Below are positions 11,301-19,616 of a stretch of 20,366 nt of DNA, piece after piece. Every line of letters starts with the position of its first letter. Position 1 is the stretch's first letter. A model generated the notes under the pieces. That model was not told the origin of the DNA. It was given only the letters and a program-made list of their open reading frames with translations, and ran no database searches. Both the position numbers and the translations under genes were made by a program. Origin of the DNA: Echinostoma caproni (lineage: Eukaryota; Platyhelminthes; Trematoda; Plagiorchiida; Echinostomatidae); the NCBI GenBank assembly GCA_900618425.1, contig UZAN01042501.1, positions 24,526 to 44,891 of the forward strand, given 5' to 3'.

Positions 11301-14043
11301 GATAGAACTTGTCCTATTTCAAAGGGAACAGGCATCTCTCGAATTTTAGAAAACTCCAACATCATGTTTGACTCCAAATAGACAAAGGTGGTAATTAGGT
11401 GTCTGGTTATTGACTAGGTAAACGGATAGCAAGCATGTTTAACCGGATACTTTGGCATACATAAACAGGAAACTATCATCTTCCAAATTTGTTAACTTTA
11501 ACAGAAGTGAACAGAAACATTCTGTGCGGTGGCTATGGATATTTGTTGTTGCTTTTGCGTCTTCTTACGGTGTCTGACATTCACAAGCCTGTTTTGCTCA
11601 AAATATTCCCAAGCTGGTTTGATCGTGGATAAAAATTTTCCAGCTGGCACGATGAAACAGTGTTTGAAAATCTGGTCATGTGTATCGGCTCAGACAATGT
11701 GCCACCATAGCTGTTTTGTTAAACTNTCCAATTGCTGCCGTTTACCACATTTTTGTGTTACATCAGATATTTCCACTCCGAGGGGGGGGGGTAGGGTTGG
11801 ATCGGGGTAAATACGAAAGATCGAGCATGCACAAAATCGTCGGAGCATTTACAATTGATTCCACCTATTTTTCTTCGGATGGGGGTGGAGGTGGAGGTTT
11901 GCGTAATAGAAGAAACAAAAACTGGGGTTTGTGACTTTCCCAGGCAGTATTGTGAAGCGTGAAATGTTTCCAAGCACAAGACTGAGATCCAGCTTGGTTA
12001 TTTCCCTCGCTAAGTGTGTACGCTTGACAAGCGTCCCATATGGTTCAATACGCCAACGTTGCGGAGGCGTGCACCGCATTCTACCCCTATTATTCGATTC
12101 TCCAATTGAGTCAGGCTGACTGACTGAAAGATGATGATATTTTCAGCGCTTAAATATGGATCTATTTTACTGCTTATTGTGTCTGTGAATTTGTCCAATT
12201 TCAACTTCTTTGCTTGTTGTCCCCTGTTCAAAAGTCGACCTGATGTAGTCGTCCTCCTGGTCTGACAAAAAAGTAACATTTGACTTTAAATGACATCGGT
12301 ATGGCAGATGACTGAAATGAAATTTTCCTTTTGGAATGCCGTAGGACATTTGTAACAGAATGAGCTTCATTTTAAACATTATACTCACTGTAGTCCACTA
12401 AATTCAGTCTAATTGAATTGAAGTAGAACAATTGGTTTCCATTTTTCTCAACTGGCTCAGTTCAATCTTGAAAAACAGACAATAGAGTGCTTGTAACAAA
12501 GCAAAAATCTCAATTTAGTCGGTCTAGTAAGCTGTTCTAACGATAAAGGGCTTATCACAAAAATAAACCAGTATTGTACGAGAGAATTACACTTTTTTCC
12601 TGTGTTAAACTAACCCACGGCTCTGATGTTTTTAAATTTCCCTAAAATCATCACATTGTTCATTAGTAATATATATATATATATATATATCAGTTTTTGT
12701 CCTCTGGAATCGCAGAGTGAGAAGAATCAGCACGGAGAACACGCTGGTGGATGATCTCTGAAATTTGCAGAATATCTTCAATCAGAACGCACACCCGAAG
12801 CGCCTGATGGCATTCCGCAAGAGGGTCATTGCTGAGAAAAAGTCTCGGTACATCGTTTTACCGTTTTAAAAGTGACACCTTAGAAGAGATTGTGCATAGA
12901 AGGCTCTGTATCGGATGCCATGATTCAAACGTTCTACGAAACCAACCTCCAGACCCGTTTCATATCTAGCTCGCTATTGTATCTGCTATGGAAGAATAGA
13001 TTCTGTTCCCTGTTTCTGTGTTTACGCTTTCGCTTGCTCCCTTAGTACAAAATGCGTTGGCCGCACCACCAGGTGTCTGTCCCGAACGTATCCGTGAGCA
13101 TCACGCGGTGTGGTTCAGAAATGTGGTAATTAGGTCAACCGCAAGTACCGTTTTGACGTATCATGTTGACATTAGTCACACCCTAAGCGTGATCGAAGCG
13201 TTCCAATCCCCGGACAGAGTTAGAACGGGACAGTCTAAACACTTGCGTTTCTGTATCTTAGCTACAGCGGATTCAGTCATAATCCGTCTCCACAATCTTC
13301 CGCTGTGCTAAAAAGCAATTTGTGTAAGCACTCAAGCGCCCGTGGTCAGACAGCTGACAAGCGACATGTCATGTACCATCCGAACAAATGATAACTGACT
13401 CCGAACGAATTCAGGTCACCCAAATGTAAAAGGAAGCCCATAACAATACAAATGTTGAACATTTTAATTCCTTTCGCTTCTTCGGTAAATCCTTATATGT
13501 AACTGGTCATATATATTGTGTTGTAATGGCATAATTAAGATGCCCTGAAAACGAGCGTGTCTACCAATTTTGAATTCTCACTTGAATGTTATCAAACCGG
13601 ATTCAGTAACTGTTTCATTGAATCTAATCTACAGAACAAATTTTCTTCATTCCAATTTAATCTACATAAACAATAGTAATAGTTTGCAGTTGTTCAAATA
13701 TTCCGCTGGTGTCTATTTGTAGTTTACACGCAAAAGTTACATTACACAGATCTTCAACTTATTGGTCACATATGTGACCTTGTTCGAAGTATTGATCGGC
13801 TATCGGTTTAAATCACCCCGCCAAGTGAGGCATCTCAACATAGCTCTGAGCATGTGGGAAAACTTTCGGGCTAGGGGGGGGGGGGACGGCCGGGAGGTGG
13901 GGATAATAGATGTACCGTTGTTGTTCCTCTTGTAATTTGGCCAAAGTGTTTTCCACATCGTAAGATCGCTCCTGTTCCAGCAGGCGTGCACGAGCTTCCG
14001 ATGCATCAATGCGACTGTTCAAATTTTCCGTGGTCGTCCGCAG
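1993..14043 (-). CDS. CROCC: Rootletin (ciliary rootlet coiled-coil protein) homologue, five internal exons
   Basis: Partial split gene; its first and last exons are outside the window. The joined exons (14043-13916, 11217-10932, 6203-5946, 4077-3784, 2391-1993) give 1365 nt, or 455 codons, with no stop and matching phases at every junction. Rootletin builds the striated rootlet at the ciliary base and links centrioles. Seen here: a coiled-coil stretch ending LQEEQQR, joined across a split Arg codon to ANDLARANELLRDQLDQA; the family core FNDYF..EHSRLLALWR (about residues 100-116); an Ala/Glu-rich heptad segment; a charged linker; and a Ser/Pro-rich linker followed by STVSAVQTALNRR. Human rootletin, as I remember it, has the same blocks in the same order (EEEQQR, NAMLREQLDQA, FNAYFSNEHSRLL, LAQAVLSDSES, STLALIHSALHKR). 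Introns are 2698, 4728, 1868 and 1392 bp. Rootletin proper is more likely than another CROCC-like paralogue, but a partial gene cannot exclude the latter. Confidence 0.9.
2392..2744. other. Intron sequence, nothing recognised
   Basis: AT-rich intron between the exon acceptor at 2392-2393 and the tRNA-like repeat. It contains the pyrimidine tract of the acceptor (minus strand, about 2400-2425). No other signal was found. Confidence 0.6.
2745..2835 (-). repeat. tRNA-like SINE head
   Basis: Read on the minus strand, this has an A-box-like TTTGGTAGAACATG with a GTTC/GAAC D stem. An anticodon-type hairpin follows (CGCT, 7-base loop, AGCG), then a long spacer and a B box GGTTCGAATCC (2778-2768). 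The acceptor ends do not pair well and the spacer is too long for an ordinary tRNA, so a tRNA-derived repeat is more likely than a functional tRNA gene. It lies in the intron between rootletin exons d and e, on the same strand as the gene. Confidence 0.55.
2920..3700 (+). mobile_element. CR1/Jockey-like non-LTR retrotransposon, 3' part, decayed
   Basis: This is the C-terminal part of a reverse transcriptase. In the first frame: RDLPTNPDDLLIKYADDVTI, with the catalytic YADD at 2962-2973, then LKLWSSSSKLSLNASKC. After a frame change near 3170: LQYLGVTICQDFTWTSHL, KIRRLCFFISRLRS and a stop at 3344-3346. The same frame then reads YYSPVLFAALRAKDYIILRR, GIPYLHLCNFIANKHFTSC and ILSDTIHPLHTEL. This order (YADD, W..KLSLN..KC, YLGV..D..W..H, YSPV, HPLH) is that of CR1-type LINEs. 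The endonuclease and most of the palm domain are missing, so it is a 5'-truncated dead copy. It sits in the rootletin intron, antisense to the gene. Confidence 0.85.
3784..4077 (-). CDS. CROCC: Rootletin exon d: charged linker
   Basis: The exon is 294 nt, 98 codons, phase 0 at both ends. The acceptor is gctttcacag/TTGGCC and the donor is GCACAG/gtaatg. It reads LADRDRILTTMSQLRSGIYS, then a basic run (HSKKSKRSKRGGRD), an acidic run (SSDEEVEDDDEEEED) and a helical end HVMHQTLSQIAQ. The last block continues in the next exon as LVISDS, matching human LRDLAQAVLSDSES. The basic and acidic runs have no counterpart I recall in vertebrate rootletin and are probably a disordered lineage-specific insertion. 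Confidence 0.83.
4205..4640 (+). mobile_element. Penelope-like element fragment with GIY-YIG endonuclease, decayed
   Basis: The translation has PLE order over three frames. KPVIASAFRLKITPTAN is followed by a stop (4299-4301), NVIYQFQCGCRDTYIDRT (TYIDRT at 4338-4355), then after a one-base shift RQLGNRVSEL. After another shift: SSIVKALLITQHFMDREKTF, RVIFTDDNTSLLKIAQAIAI and a stop at 4591-4593. The family pattern is YqFxCxCxxxYIGRT, R.L..R.sEH, SSI..HL...H, and L.iaEa.aI. The YIG glycine is Asp here (YID), which with the stops marks an inactive copy. The reverse transcriptase part is absent. Confidence 0.85.
4700..4803 (+). repeat. Dispersed repeat copy 2, downstream of the PLE fragment
   Basis: A TATAAAC (4700-4706) is followed by CAGTTGAGATGCAGCGAAAT (4731-4750) and CATAAATCGTGCAA. 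It is the partner of the repeat at 20-118 and begins about 60 bp after the end of the PLE coding remnant in the same orientation. It therefore fits a PLE 3' non-coding or terminal repeat. Confidence 0.6.
5081..5125 (+). repeat. SINE tail module, copy 1
   Basis: AATTCACCGTGTAAACAAT then TGAATCAAATCCTCCACT. The same module occurs at 5369-5412 and 18969-19008. Confidence 0.65.
5242..5415 (+). repeat. tRNA-derived SINE with degenerate hammerhead-like core
   Basis: The head reads as a tRNA: CTGGACAGTATGCTTGCG, then GTCCTATCTGTGAGG and B box GGTTCGATCC (5281-5290) with a T-arm of CCTGG/TCGGG type. It continues into CTGATTAGA (5317-5325), GAAAC (5338-5342) and GTC (5347-5349). It ends with the tail AATTCACCATATGATTGAATC that recurs at 5081 and 18969. 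The pairing of a pol III-type head with a hammerhead motif is known from schistosome SM-alpha repeats. Here the hammerhead core has G8 replaced by T and weak stem I pairing, so it is probably inactive. Confidence 0.6.
5317..5349 (+). ncRNA. Degenerate hammerhead ribozyme-like core
   Basis: CTGATTA stands where CTGANGA is required (G8 to T). Stem II is at best three pairs (GAC/GTT). Then come GAAA, stem III AC/GT with loop AGAC, and the cleavage-site C at 5349. Stem I pairs poorly. It is a relic rather than a working ribozyme. Confidence 0.35.
5865..5891. repeat. (TAA)n-like microsatellite
   Basis: Interrupted TAA/ATA units. On the minus strand they lie about 55 bp inside the intron after exon c. 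Confidence 0.9.
5946..6203 (-). CDS. CROCC: Rootletin exon c: Ala/Glu-rich coiled coil
   Basis: The exon is 258 nt, 86 codons, phase 0 at both ends. The acceptor is ttctttgcacag/GTGCGG and the donor is TCACAA/gttagt. It begins VRTEFARYIRNIQSVCGNLE and continues with heptads such as LTESLARSQARLAETEAKL, ending ERLASQ. Base composition is more GC-rich than the surrounding intron, and the frame stays open beyond both splice sites. It corresponds to the human segment LARTSRAVQEAGLGLSTGLR and the following coiled coil. Sequence identity to that segment is low, so the assignment rests on position, phase and heptad pattern. Confidence 0.85.
6204..6545. other. Intron sequence, nothing recognised
   Basis: AT-rich DNA between the exon c acceptor and the RTE insertion. 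On the minus strand it holds the acceptor pyrimidine stretch (GAATTCTTTGCACAG). No other signal was found. Confidence 0.6.
6546..8243 (+). mobile_element. RTE-type non-LTR retrotransposon, 5'-truncated and decayed
   Basis: Reverse transcriptase and C-terminal region in shifting frames: LPVDTIHPSEMEVTWEIS, then SVWEKEQVPTEWCESVIIPS, NQAGFRPGRGC, MSLSLDLKAAFDSVNR, TTERGVRQGYPLSPFLFNF and DLNYANDIVQL. It continues with FGMSFAPSKCKMLLQDW, ITDEVSARIWKAQLAFANLR, HLWRRHDIRLSVKSRVY and LLHGAETWPLR. It ends VLRMSSNSVPRRAMFAEAE, GPVRLPGRGPRDGRNRW and a stop at 8083-8085. The motifs and order are those of RTE elements common in flukes. The catalytic Y-A-D-D is mutated to YAND, several frameshifts occur, and the apurinic endonuclease is missing. 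ACTGAAACTGAAAC (8229-8242) looks like the short repeated 3' tail. The element lies antisense inside the 4.7-kb rootletin intron. Confidence 0.92.
9143..9201. repeat. (TGAC)n microsatellite
   Basis: About 14.5 perfect TGAC units, preceded by imperfect units from about 9097. The Ser-Gln-Ser-Val frame read on the minus strand is an artefact of this array. Confidence 0.95.
9885..9932. repeat. (CA)n-rich tract
   Basis: (AC)7 at 9885-9898, a 14-base interruption, then CGCACACACG-type alternating sequence. It is purine-pyrimidine alternating overall. Confidence 0.85.
10932..11217 (-). CDS. CROCC: Rootletin exon b: rootletin-family core
   Basis: The exon is 286 nt. The acceptor is ctcttctag/T and the donor is ACACAA/gtaagt, a perfect consensus. 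The first base completes the split Arg, and then 95 codons follow. The block contains LRDQLDQAIQANQGLSQDVA, then REEENAFNDYF, EHSRLLALWRTVVGLRRQF and TDRDLTQ. This is the most diagnostic part of the family: human rootletin has AWRREEESFNAYFSNEHSRL and LLLWRQVVGFRR at the same place. The exon ends in phase 0. It is the strongest single piece of evidence for the gene call. Confidence 0.93.
12669..12690. repeat. (AT)n microsatellite
   Basis: Eleven uninterrupted AT units. Confidence 0.95.
13018..13311 (+). other. Open frame of unknown origin, possibly a retroelement ORF1 remnant
   Basis: A 97-codon open frame starting at a non-ATG codon, in a stretch less AT-rich than its surroundings. The C-terminal half reads HTLSVIEAFQSPDRVRTGQS, then KHLRFCILATADSVIIRLHN. 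It vaguely recalls the ORF1 RNA-binding segment of LINEs (v..a+RLp...RP+lv.f.....r..il). No promoter or splice sites were found, and the match is too weak for a family name. The upstream stretch (12720-13017) has stops in all frames. Confidence 0.25.
13916..14043 (-). CDS. CROCC: Rootletin exon a (most 5' exon visible)
   Basis: The exon is 128 nt. The acceptor is ..ctatctag before CTGCGG, and the donor is CAACG/gtacat. It reads LRTTTENLNSRIDAS, then ARLLEQERSYDVENTLAKL and QEEQQ, and ends with two bases (CG) of a split Arg codon. The segment is a heptad coiled coil that matches the human stretch ending ALIRLEEEQQR. Continued reading past the donor gives a non-coiled Tyr/Pro-rich translation, which supports the donor chosen. 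The exon upstream (expected motif YQEGQQ..YKKRC) was not found between 14044 and 20366. Confidence 0.85.
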
Positions 14044-15689
14044 CTAGATAGAATTCAGGTGAAAAAACAATGAGATACTCACAACTGTCACACAACTTTG
14101 TTTAATAAGAGAAAAAAAAAAGAAAAATATTAGCATGCGTTTTACAATATTCAAACCCGGAATGTAAGAAGAAATATAGGCGGTTGAGTGCCGACCACAC
14201 ATATGTTTAAGGAAACAGAGAGCAGAGAGCAGTTGCTCAAATGATCCTGACTATTCTGGTTTTTCCGCTCTTACACGGTCTATCAGATATTTGCGTAACT
14301 CAGACAGCTTCAGCCTATAGTAGTATTCACGAATTGTCCTCCCGTTAATGGTATACACTTGTAACTATGGATAAAACATAATGTTCATTTAAATAAACAG
14401 ATTCCAGTCTACACACATTCATGAAAATGTTTACTTTATTTTGAGTGGTAGCTCCTGAGTTCATTGAGAAAAGTTGCTTTTTTAATTTTCTTAAAAGCCT
14501 TGGTCAAACGGCGAACGTATTCATTGTTTTGCCAAGGCGATCGTGCGCTTGAGTCTACACATCAACTTCTCTACTCGTCTGAGTTCCTTAGCAGATGTTG
14601 ATTCGTAGGCCGAACTTTTTTGAAAGTCTATGGGATAAAATAAAGTAAACATGACTAATTCTTGATCATTTTACTAATCAAACTACCAATAATCATGCAA
14701 CCTATTCAAAACTTGTTTCCGGGAAACTGTGCTTCCAATGCCAAAGATATCCAAAATTCTTAATGTCCATGGAAAAACAGTGAGTTCTATCCGGAGTTGA
14801 TGTGATAAAAACTGACACAAACATGGAACAAAACTGCCACTACTGTAACAACAACAATAACAACATCAAGTACAACACAAACATAATAGTTTGTTGGTGG
14901 TCGATTGATGAAAGACAAGATGCATGCTGTTCTGTATTGTTTTCCGCCTGGTGAAAATTTATTGAAAAGTTCAAATTCTGGGTGTGGCATTAAGTCAAAT
15001 CAATTTCAGAGAAACTTATGCCATTTTGCTGTGCCGGGGAACGGGAGGGGGCAAAAGAATAATGGTACCATCTGCTGGGAATTTAATTGTTCCTGGAGCC
15101 TGCATCTCACACAAAGATCAGGTTGTACCATTTGGCTGATTCCGGTCGGTCTCGTGATACCATTGTGCGATGGCCGGTGAAAGTCTCGTTCGTCTATTTC
15201 ATTGTTACTCTAACCGATCAGTTCTACAAGAATTCATAACCTAACCTAACCGCCTAACTTTTTTTCTCACCGGACAAGAATCCCCCAGGTTCAATTGAAC
15301 AGTTTCATCTCAGAGTGTGGTCTCATTATGAACTGCAAACATACAGTGATGGACGCCTAAAAGTACAGATTTAACGTATAGTTTGTTGAATTTATCCATG
15401 GACGATGTATAAAACGGTGTTTGCGAAGAAATTTTTCTTTTCAGTGTATAATATCACATCAGACGGTGACATATATGAGACGATCATGATAATGATATAG
15501 TTTATAACGATGACCGAGGCGAGCAAGTGGAGTAAGTGAATGTCCTAAGACGAGCGGTAGTCAATCGGTGAGTTTTTCAATATTAGATCCCCTTTATCTA
15601 ATTATTTTATTTATACAAGCAAGCTTTTGATAACTACATTGGTTCCTTTGGACAACATTTAGGAGAGAGGACGTGGGAGGGCGACTGAG
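14044..15689. other. Upstream intron sequence, nothing recognised
   Basis: On the minus strand this is the region 5' of exon a. No further rootletin exon was found. Open frames at 14787-14990 (-) and 14905-15180 (+) have no recognisable motif. Confidence 0.5.
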
Positions 15690-16480
15690 TTCCATGGCAG
15701 TTTGACTTACTGCATCAGAGACCTTTTGGTGCACAAGATTGGATGAATTAAGTTGGTTAGCTTTACCTCGCTAATCACCAATAGCCAAGGATCCATGTTA
15801 CTTAATAACAGCCTGAACGACAAATGTGGGTCAATGATATTTTCACTTGTCATGAGATTTTTACGATTGATGACCCTGGATTCCTCTTATCAAATTAACT
15901 TCTAAGACGGTGTTGCGTCATTGACTGTACTAATCACTTAGGAATGTGTTCAGACAACCCTGACGACAGGAGCTGATTCGTTCTACCGATATAAGTGTCA
16001 CCGCAATTTCAGGTGAACTGATAGAAGACATGTGAGGCAGGATTGTAATGGTGGTTCTGCTTTCAATTGCCCAGACGAAGTCCTTGGGTATACGGTATTC
16101 ATTGAATCTGTGCGGCAGCAAACGTTCTACATAATTCCGCCTTAAGATTTTGACGCACATTGTTCATTCTATGATCACTCTTGAAGGCGAGTTTGAAGAA
16201 GACGTTCTTCTTCGGTACTTCACAGACGGGATCAACCGGTGACTTTCGTCTACTATGCACATCTGTTAAGTTCCCTGGATAACCATTGTCCAGTAGCGTC
16301 CTTCACAGAAAGGCCTCTTCTTTCGTAAGTGTCAGGAGAGAAAATATTCCCGACACGATGGAACAGGATCTTCCTCAGGCCTCGTGTGTGTGCCACAGGA
16401 GCAAAACTAGCAAATTGTAAATACCGTTCATTCCGTACAGTCTTCCGGTAGTTATCGAAACATGCTTGTACAAATACCAG
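15690..16480 (-). mobile_element. Penelope-like element fragment with GIY-YIG endonuclease, decayed
   Basis: Reading leftward on the minus strand: CFDNYRKTVRNERYLQFASF (NYRK at 16453-16442), then APVAHTRGLRKILFHRVGNI and FSPDTYE. After a frameshift: LLDNGYPGNLTDV (NGYP at 16287-16276), PKKNVFFKLAFKSDH, LCRTFAAAQIQ and a stop, and HVFYQFT then stop. It goes on NCGDTYIGRTNQLLSSGL (TYIGRT at 15996-15979), SEHIPK, stop, LVQSM. Farther left come RNPGSSIVKIS and LAIGD..RGKANQLNSSNLV. This is the linker and GIY-YIG part of a PLE protein. At least five stops (TGA in place of the expected Cys and Trp) and two or three frameshifts show it is dead. The reverse transcriptase core was not found upstream. 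Confidence 0.88.
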
Positions 16481-18138
16481 ATTGTTTTACATGTTTTAGT
16501 GACGGAGGAGATTAAAATAAATGTTAACATCTCGTACAGTTTTGTCTTCCCTTTCTGTTCTAACGAAAGGTGAGAAGATAAAGGTCAAATGAAACCACGA
16601 TAGAATGATGGGCTGATTAAAATGTGGATGGAGGTTGTGAGCTAGGACGCGAGAGCAGGAAGAAGTTACGCAAGATGTATGCAAAGCATGTGACGTGATC
16701 GGGAACGGACAACGTACGAAACTGAGTTGCAATCAGCCATTCATCTATGGGCGTATTATGTTCGCCTTATATATGTCGCCGCTTGGGATGATTTATCGAA
16801 AAAGAATTTCCATACGAACACCCCATAATGTTTGCTTTACGATGGTCAAGCTCGTTATACAACGTTTGAACTGTTCTGTCTGTTACAGCGAAATTGTATC
16901 GAAACGCTTTTGTTTTACAGACTAATATGCACAAATCTGTTCACCGTGCAGTTGGAGAAGTTTTGCAAGAAAAATCCCATTTCACTGCTGGATTAAAAGA
17001 GGGAAAAATAACCCATTTCTCTCACTAAGATTCGTTTGGAAATGACTAACCTGTCCATAACAAAGTGTGAACATTACCTATGCACTGTACCACTGGCCAC
17101 TTTTGATTGATGTGACCGAGATGTGGTCCACGGGGTTAGTCATTTGTCTTCTCTACTACAGTCCCACCAGAACTTCTATCAATCACCAACAATTGTATCA
17201 TATGTTGGCCCTCTGAGTTCACAAAGCTGTTCCAGTCAGACTTGCAAACTTTCAATTTCCCTTTTTTGATTACACCTCCCGGAATGGTATCTAACCAAAC
17301 ATGAACGTTTTTAGGCAATAATACCACCCGAATGAAGGGCGGGGTTGGAGGATTAGCCTAGAGGAGTATGTGTTTTGATTTGCATTACGCCTTTGACCGA
17401 CTTCACCAAACGTGGAATTCACGAATAGACTACAGTTTTGCTGAAAGTTTTCAAATCAGAATGTTTTGGGACAACGATGTGATGAAACCCGTTTTTTCAA
17501 CTTCTATACTTGAGGCTTGAAGCAAGTCTTGTCCGAGATGAATTAGAGAAACGATACCAATATAACTATGTTGTATGCCTTACGTTTTGGAGGGTTTTAC
17601 TGCATCCCAATCGGCGCTTGCTGCAGACAGGTAAACTGTTCATATAGAGAGATTGGATTCAAAAAATGAAATTTTCGCAAAATACTTCAGTAATCAAGTT
17701 TTTAAATATATTCCAAATTAGATTCATCGTGGGGTTCCTACGTCAGGGTCCACACACCCGATTATTGGCACTGGGGCGGCGTACACAAAACACCAAACTA
17801 CTCGTTGATTGCCACACACCTTGGCGATGGAGAGAACTTGTTCCTAGTTATCTACGCCAACCAAATGACCATTTTGATTGCTCAGTACGTGAAAGGTAGA
17901 ATTTTTTGGATGCTTCTGTGGCGACAAACACAAAAATGGAACATAATCGGGATGTGAATCTGGTCAAGATGGATATGTATATTGCCCGAGCGTGCTCGAT
18001 TGGCGTCCCAGTGCAGCCGCTTGAGACATAGCTTATGAATTCCGTGCTATTGTAACATCATGCGACGGACGTAAGCGATGGCTCAAGCGTTGATCGCGCA
18101 TGATCCATTGTTAGCAGCGGAGCACGGCCTGATATGAC

Positions 18139-18169
<31 letters not shown>

Positions 18170-18876
18170 ATGGGGGACGAACACACGCTCACACACAGAC
18201 ACGTACGAATGCTAGAATAAGAAACAACCAGTATATATCATGGGAATCGGGGTGCGAGTGTGTTTATGACCGAGGCCTGTCTCCAATTCGTCACCCTCGC
18301 GCTTCAAAGGGAGATGGAAAAGCATATACTGCATGGTGGTCATCCAAATAGCACTGAGAGATCCGAAAAAAAGAGCCTGATGAGATCAACGAGACAATTC
18401 AAAATTATACCCGGACACATATAACACTGATATTCGGACTGGTTGAATTGCCTAAGGTATAAATCACCGAAAGGATTGTAATCTTTCGGTGAAAGTTGCT
18501 TATAAAAAGAGCTGGTAGTGATCCTCGTTTTGACTTTGTAACCCTTTTCCACATTCCCACTTGTTTCCTTTATAATTCACTTCTACCATGAGGTGGAGGG
18601 AAATCTTCCAGAATACAAATCGTATAATGTTGTTCTAATGGTTCTCCTTTAATAAAACAAGATTGATCAAGGAGTGCCGAAAATGTATACCAGTCATTCG
18701 TGATAAGCTTCCCACGGTGTTGTATTTATTTCCCCAGTTCATGCAATTTAGGATAACTATAAGATATTGATTAACAGATTAAAGAAATGGGGAATGGCCA
18801 CTTATATAAAAATCATTCTCAGTTAAAGTATTCATTGATTTTTTATTGTGTTGATTTTTAATCATTATAGAACCAC
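16481..18876. other. Region without a supported gene
   Basis: Open frames at 16496-16732 (-), 17136-17327 (-) and 17666-17899 (+) show no family motif. The stretch holds a (GA)n tract and an 8-base inverted pair CGCTTGAG/CTCAAGCG near 18019 and 18082. It could include the rotted upstream part of the PLE at 15690-16480, but no reverse transcriptase motif was recognised. Confidence 0.5.
18144..18170. repeat. (AG)n microsatellite
   Basis: About 13 AG units, followed by a CA-rich stretch to about 18203. Confidence 0.95.
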
Positions 18877-18982
18877 TTCAAAGGTGAAATCGTCATGTAT
18901 ATAGCAAATGAAGCTTGAACTGAAAAGCTAGAAAGCACTAGACAGCTGTTTCATCTATATACACGACGAATTCACCTTTGAA
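18877..18982. repeat. Foldback repeat: 27-bp inverted arms with 52-bp loop
   Basis: Arm 1 (18877-18903) and arm 2 (18956-18982) are reverse complements at 25 of 27 positions. The loop, read on the minus strand (18952-18920), contains GAAACAG, GTCTAGTGCTTTCTAG and CTTTTCA. This matches the SINE segment at 5338-5369 (GAAACAG, GTCTCGTGCTTTCTCG, TCTTTCA). The repeat is therefore related to the tail of the tRNA-derived SINE. Confidence 0.75.
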
Positions 18983-19008
18983 ACTGAATCAAATCCTCCA
19001 TTACTCAC
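18969..19008 (+). repeat. SINE tail module, copy 3
   Basis: AATTCACCTTTGAAAC then TGAATCAAATCCTCCATTACT, overlapping the right arm of the foldback repeat. It is shared with 5081-5125 and 5369-5412. Confidence 0.65.
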
Positions 19009-19189
19009 AGGAAACTATAGAACAAATTTATTAGACTGTTCTGTTTCATAAATGTCAATCCATTGTTTTTTCTATTAGAAAAGGACATGATGAAAACTTA
19101 ACTCAGTTGTAGAACACTTTTGCCGCATATACTATGTAGAACAAAATAAATATGAACTTCAATGCAGAACAGGACTGTGCAACTGTTGC

Positions 19190-19275
19190 TGTACCTCGTC
19201 AGTTGTGCAAATCCATCGATCGAACTGGGACTAGAACCAGAGACCTCTATCGCTGTGCTACACTACAAGAAGTCC
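19190..19275 (-). repeat. tRNA-like repeat (B box)
   Basis: On the minus strand, AGAGGTCTCTGGTTCTAGTC contains a B box GGTTCTAGTCC (19238-19228), with an A-box-like GTAGTGTAGCAC upstream. The open frame read across it on the plus strand (19162-19416) is best explained as chance within repeat DNA. Confidence 0.4.
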
Positions 19276-19413
19276 GATGTGAATAGTGCCCCACTAGATC
19301 GTAATCGACGGACATCAGCGCTAATACAAGAATGGCTAATGGCTCGCGATCAGCCTTCAGAGGCTTTAGTGTGTATGAACAAAGCTTGGTTAGCCGTTCG
19401 GGGATCAGATAGA

Positions 19414-19439
19414 TAGTGTGCTTGCGTTTTACCTGAGAG
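19414..19439 (+). repeat. Fragment of the tRNA-like SINE head
   Basis: AGTGTGCTTGCGTTTTACC and the following GAGAG match the SINE head at 5249-5274 (AGTATGCTTGCGTCCTATC...) at about 20 of 25 positions. No B box follows, so the copy is truncated. Confidence 0.45.
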
Positions 19440-19573
19440 ATTCATTGATTTTTGTGTCACTCACAGAGATAGTTCCTTGGTAATCTAATCACGTTGAGCA
19501 ATTCAGAGACTTCACTGAGTATTTTTCTTTGTTCGTGAGCATGCTCGATGCAATGTTTCTGCATATGTATATT

Positions 19574-19592
19574 ATAATAAGTAGTATGTGAA
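19574..19592. repeat. 19-bp direct repeat, copy 1
   Basis: ATAATAAGTAGTATGTGAA, repeated exactly at 19872-19890. It lies 25 bp from the hammerhead match. Confidence 0.8.
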
Positions 19593-19616
19593 CGATTGGA
19601 CAAAGTTTTCCTGGAA

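Larger units (their letters stand above)
11218..13915. other. Rootletin intron between exons a and b
   Basis: No splice-supported exon is seen. The intron contains a ten-G run (11782-11791), an ambiguous base at 11726, an (AT)n tract and one open frame of unknown, possibly retroelement, origin (13018-13311). A twelve-G run lies at 13874-13885, close to the exon a donor. Confidence 0.55.

Noticed and set aside
15137..15180. CTGATTCCGG ... CCGGTGAAAGTC, possible hammerhead
   Set aside because: CTGATTC lacks the required G8 and A9, and GAAA is followed directly by GTC, leaving no stem III.
15237..15258. CCTAACCTAACC-like telomeric repeat
   Set aside because: Only about two imperfect units; it does not match the CCCTAA repeat and is not tandem beyond that.
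15930..16160. Separate 76-codon gene on the minus strand
   Set aside because: It is an out-of-frame reading across the PLE GIY-YIG remnant. The real signal is in another frame.
17666..17899. 77-codon plus-strand open frame
   Set aside because: No recognisable domain, no start-site context and no splice sites; the length is compatible with chance.
18362..18385. CTGATGAG followed by CGAGAC, hammerhead-like
   Set aside because: GAAA is replaced by GAGA, there is no stem II between the halves, and no NUH site or stem I pairing was found.
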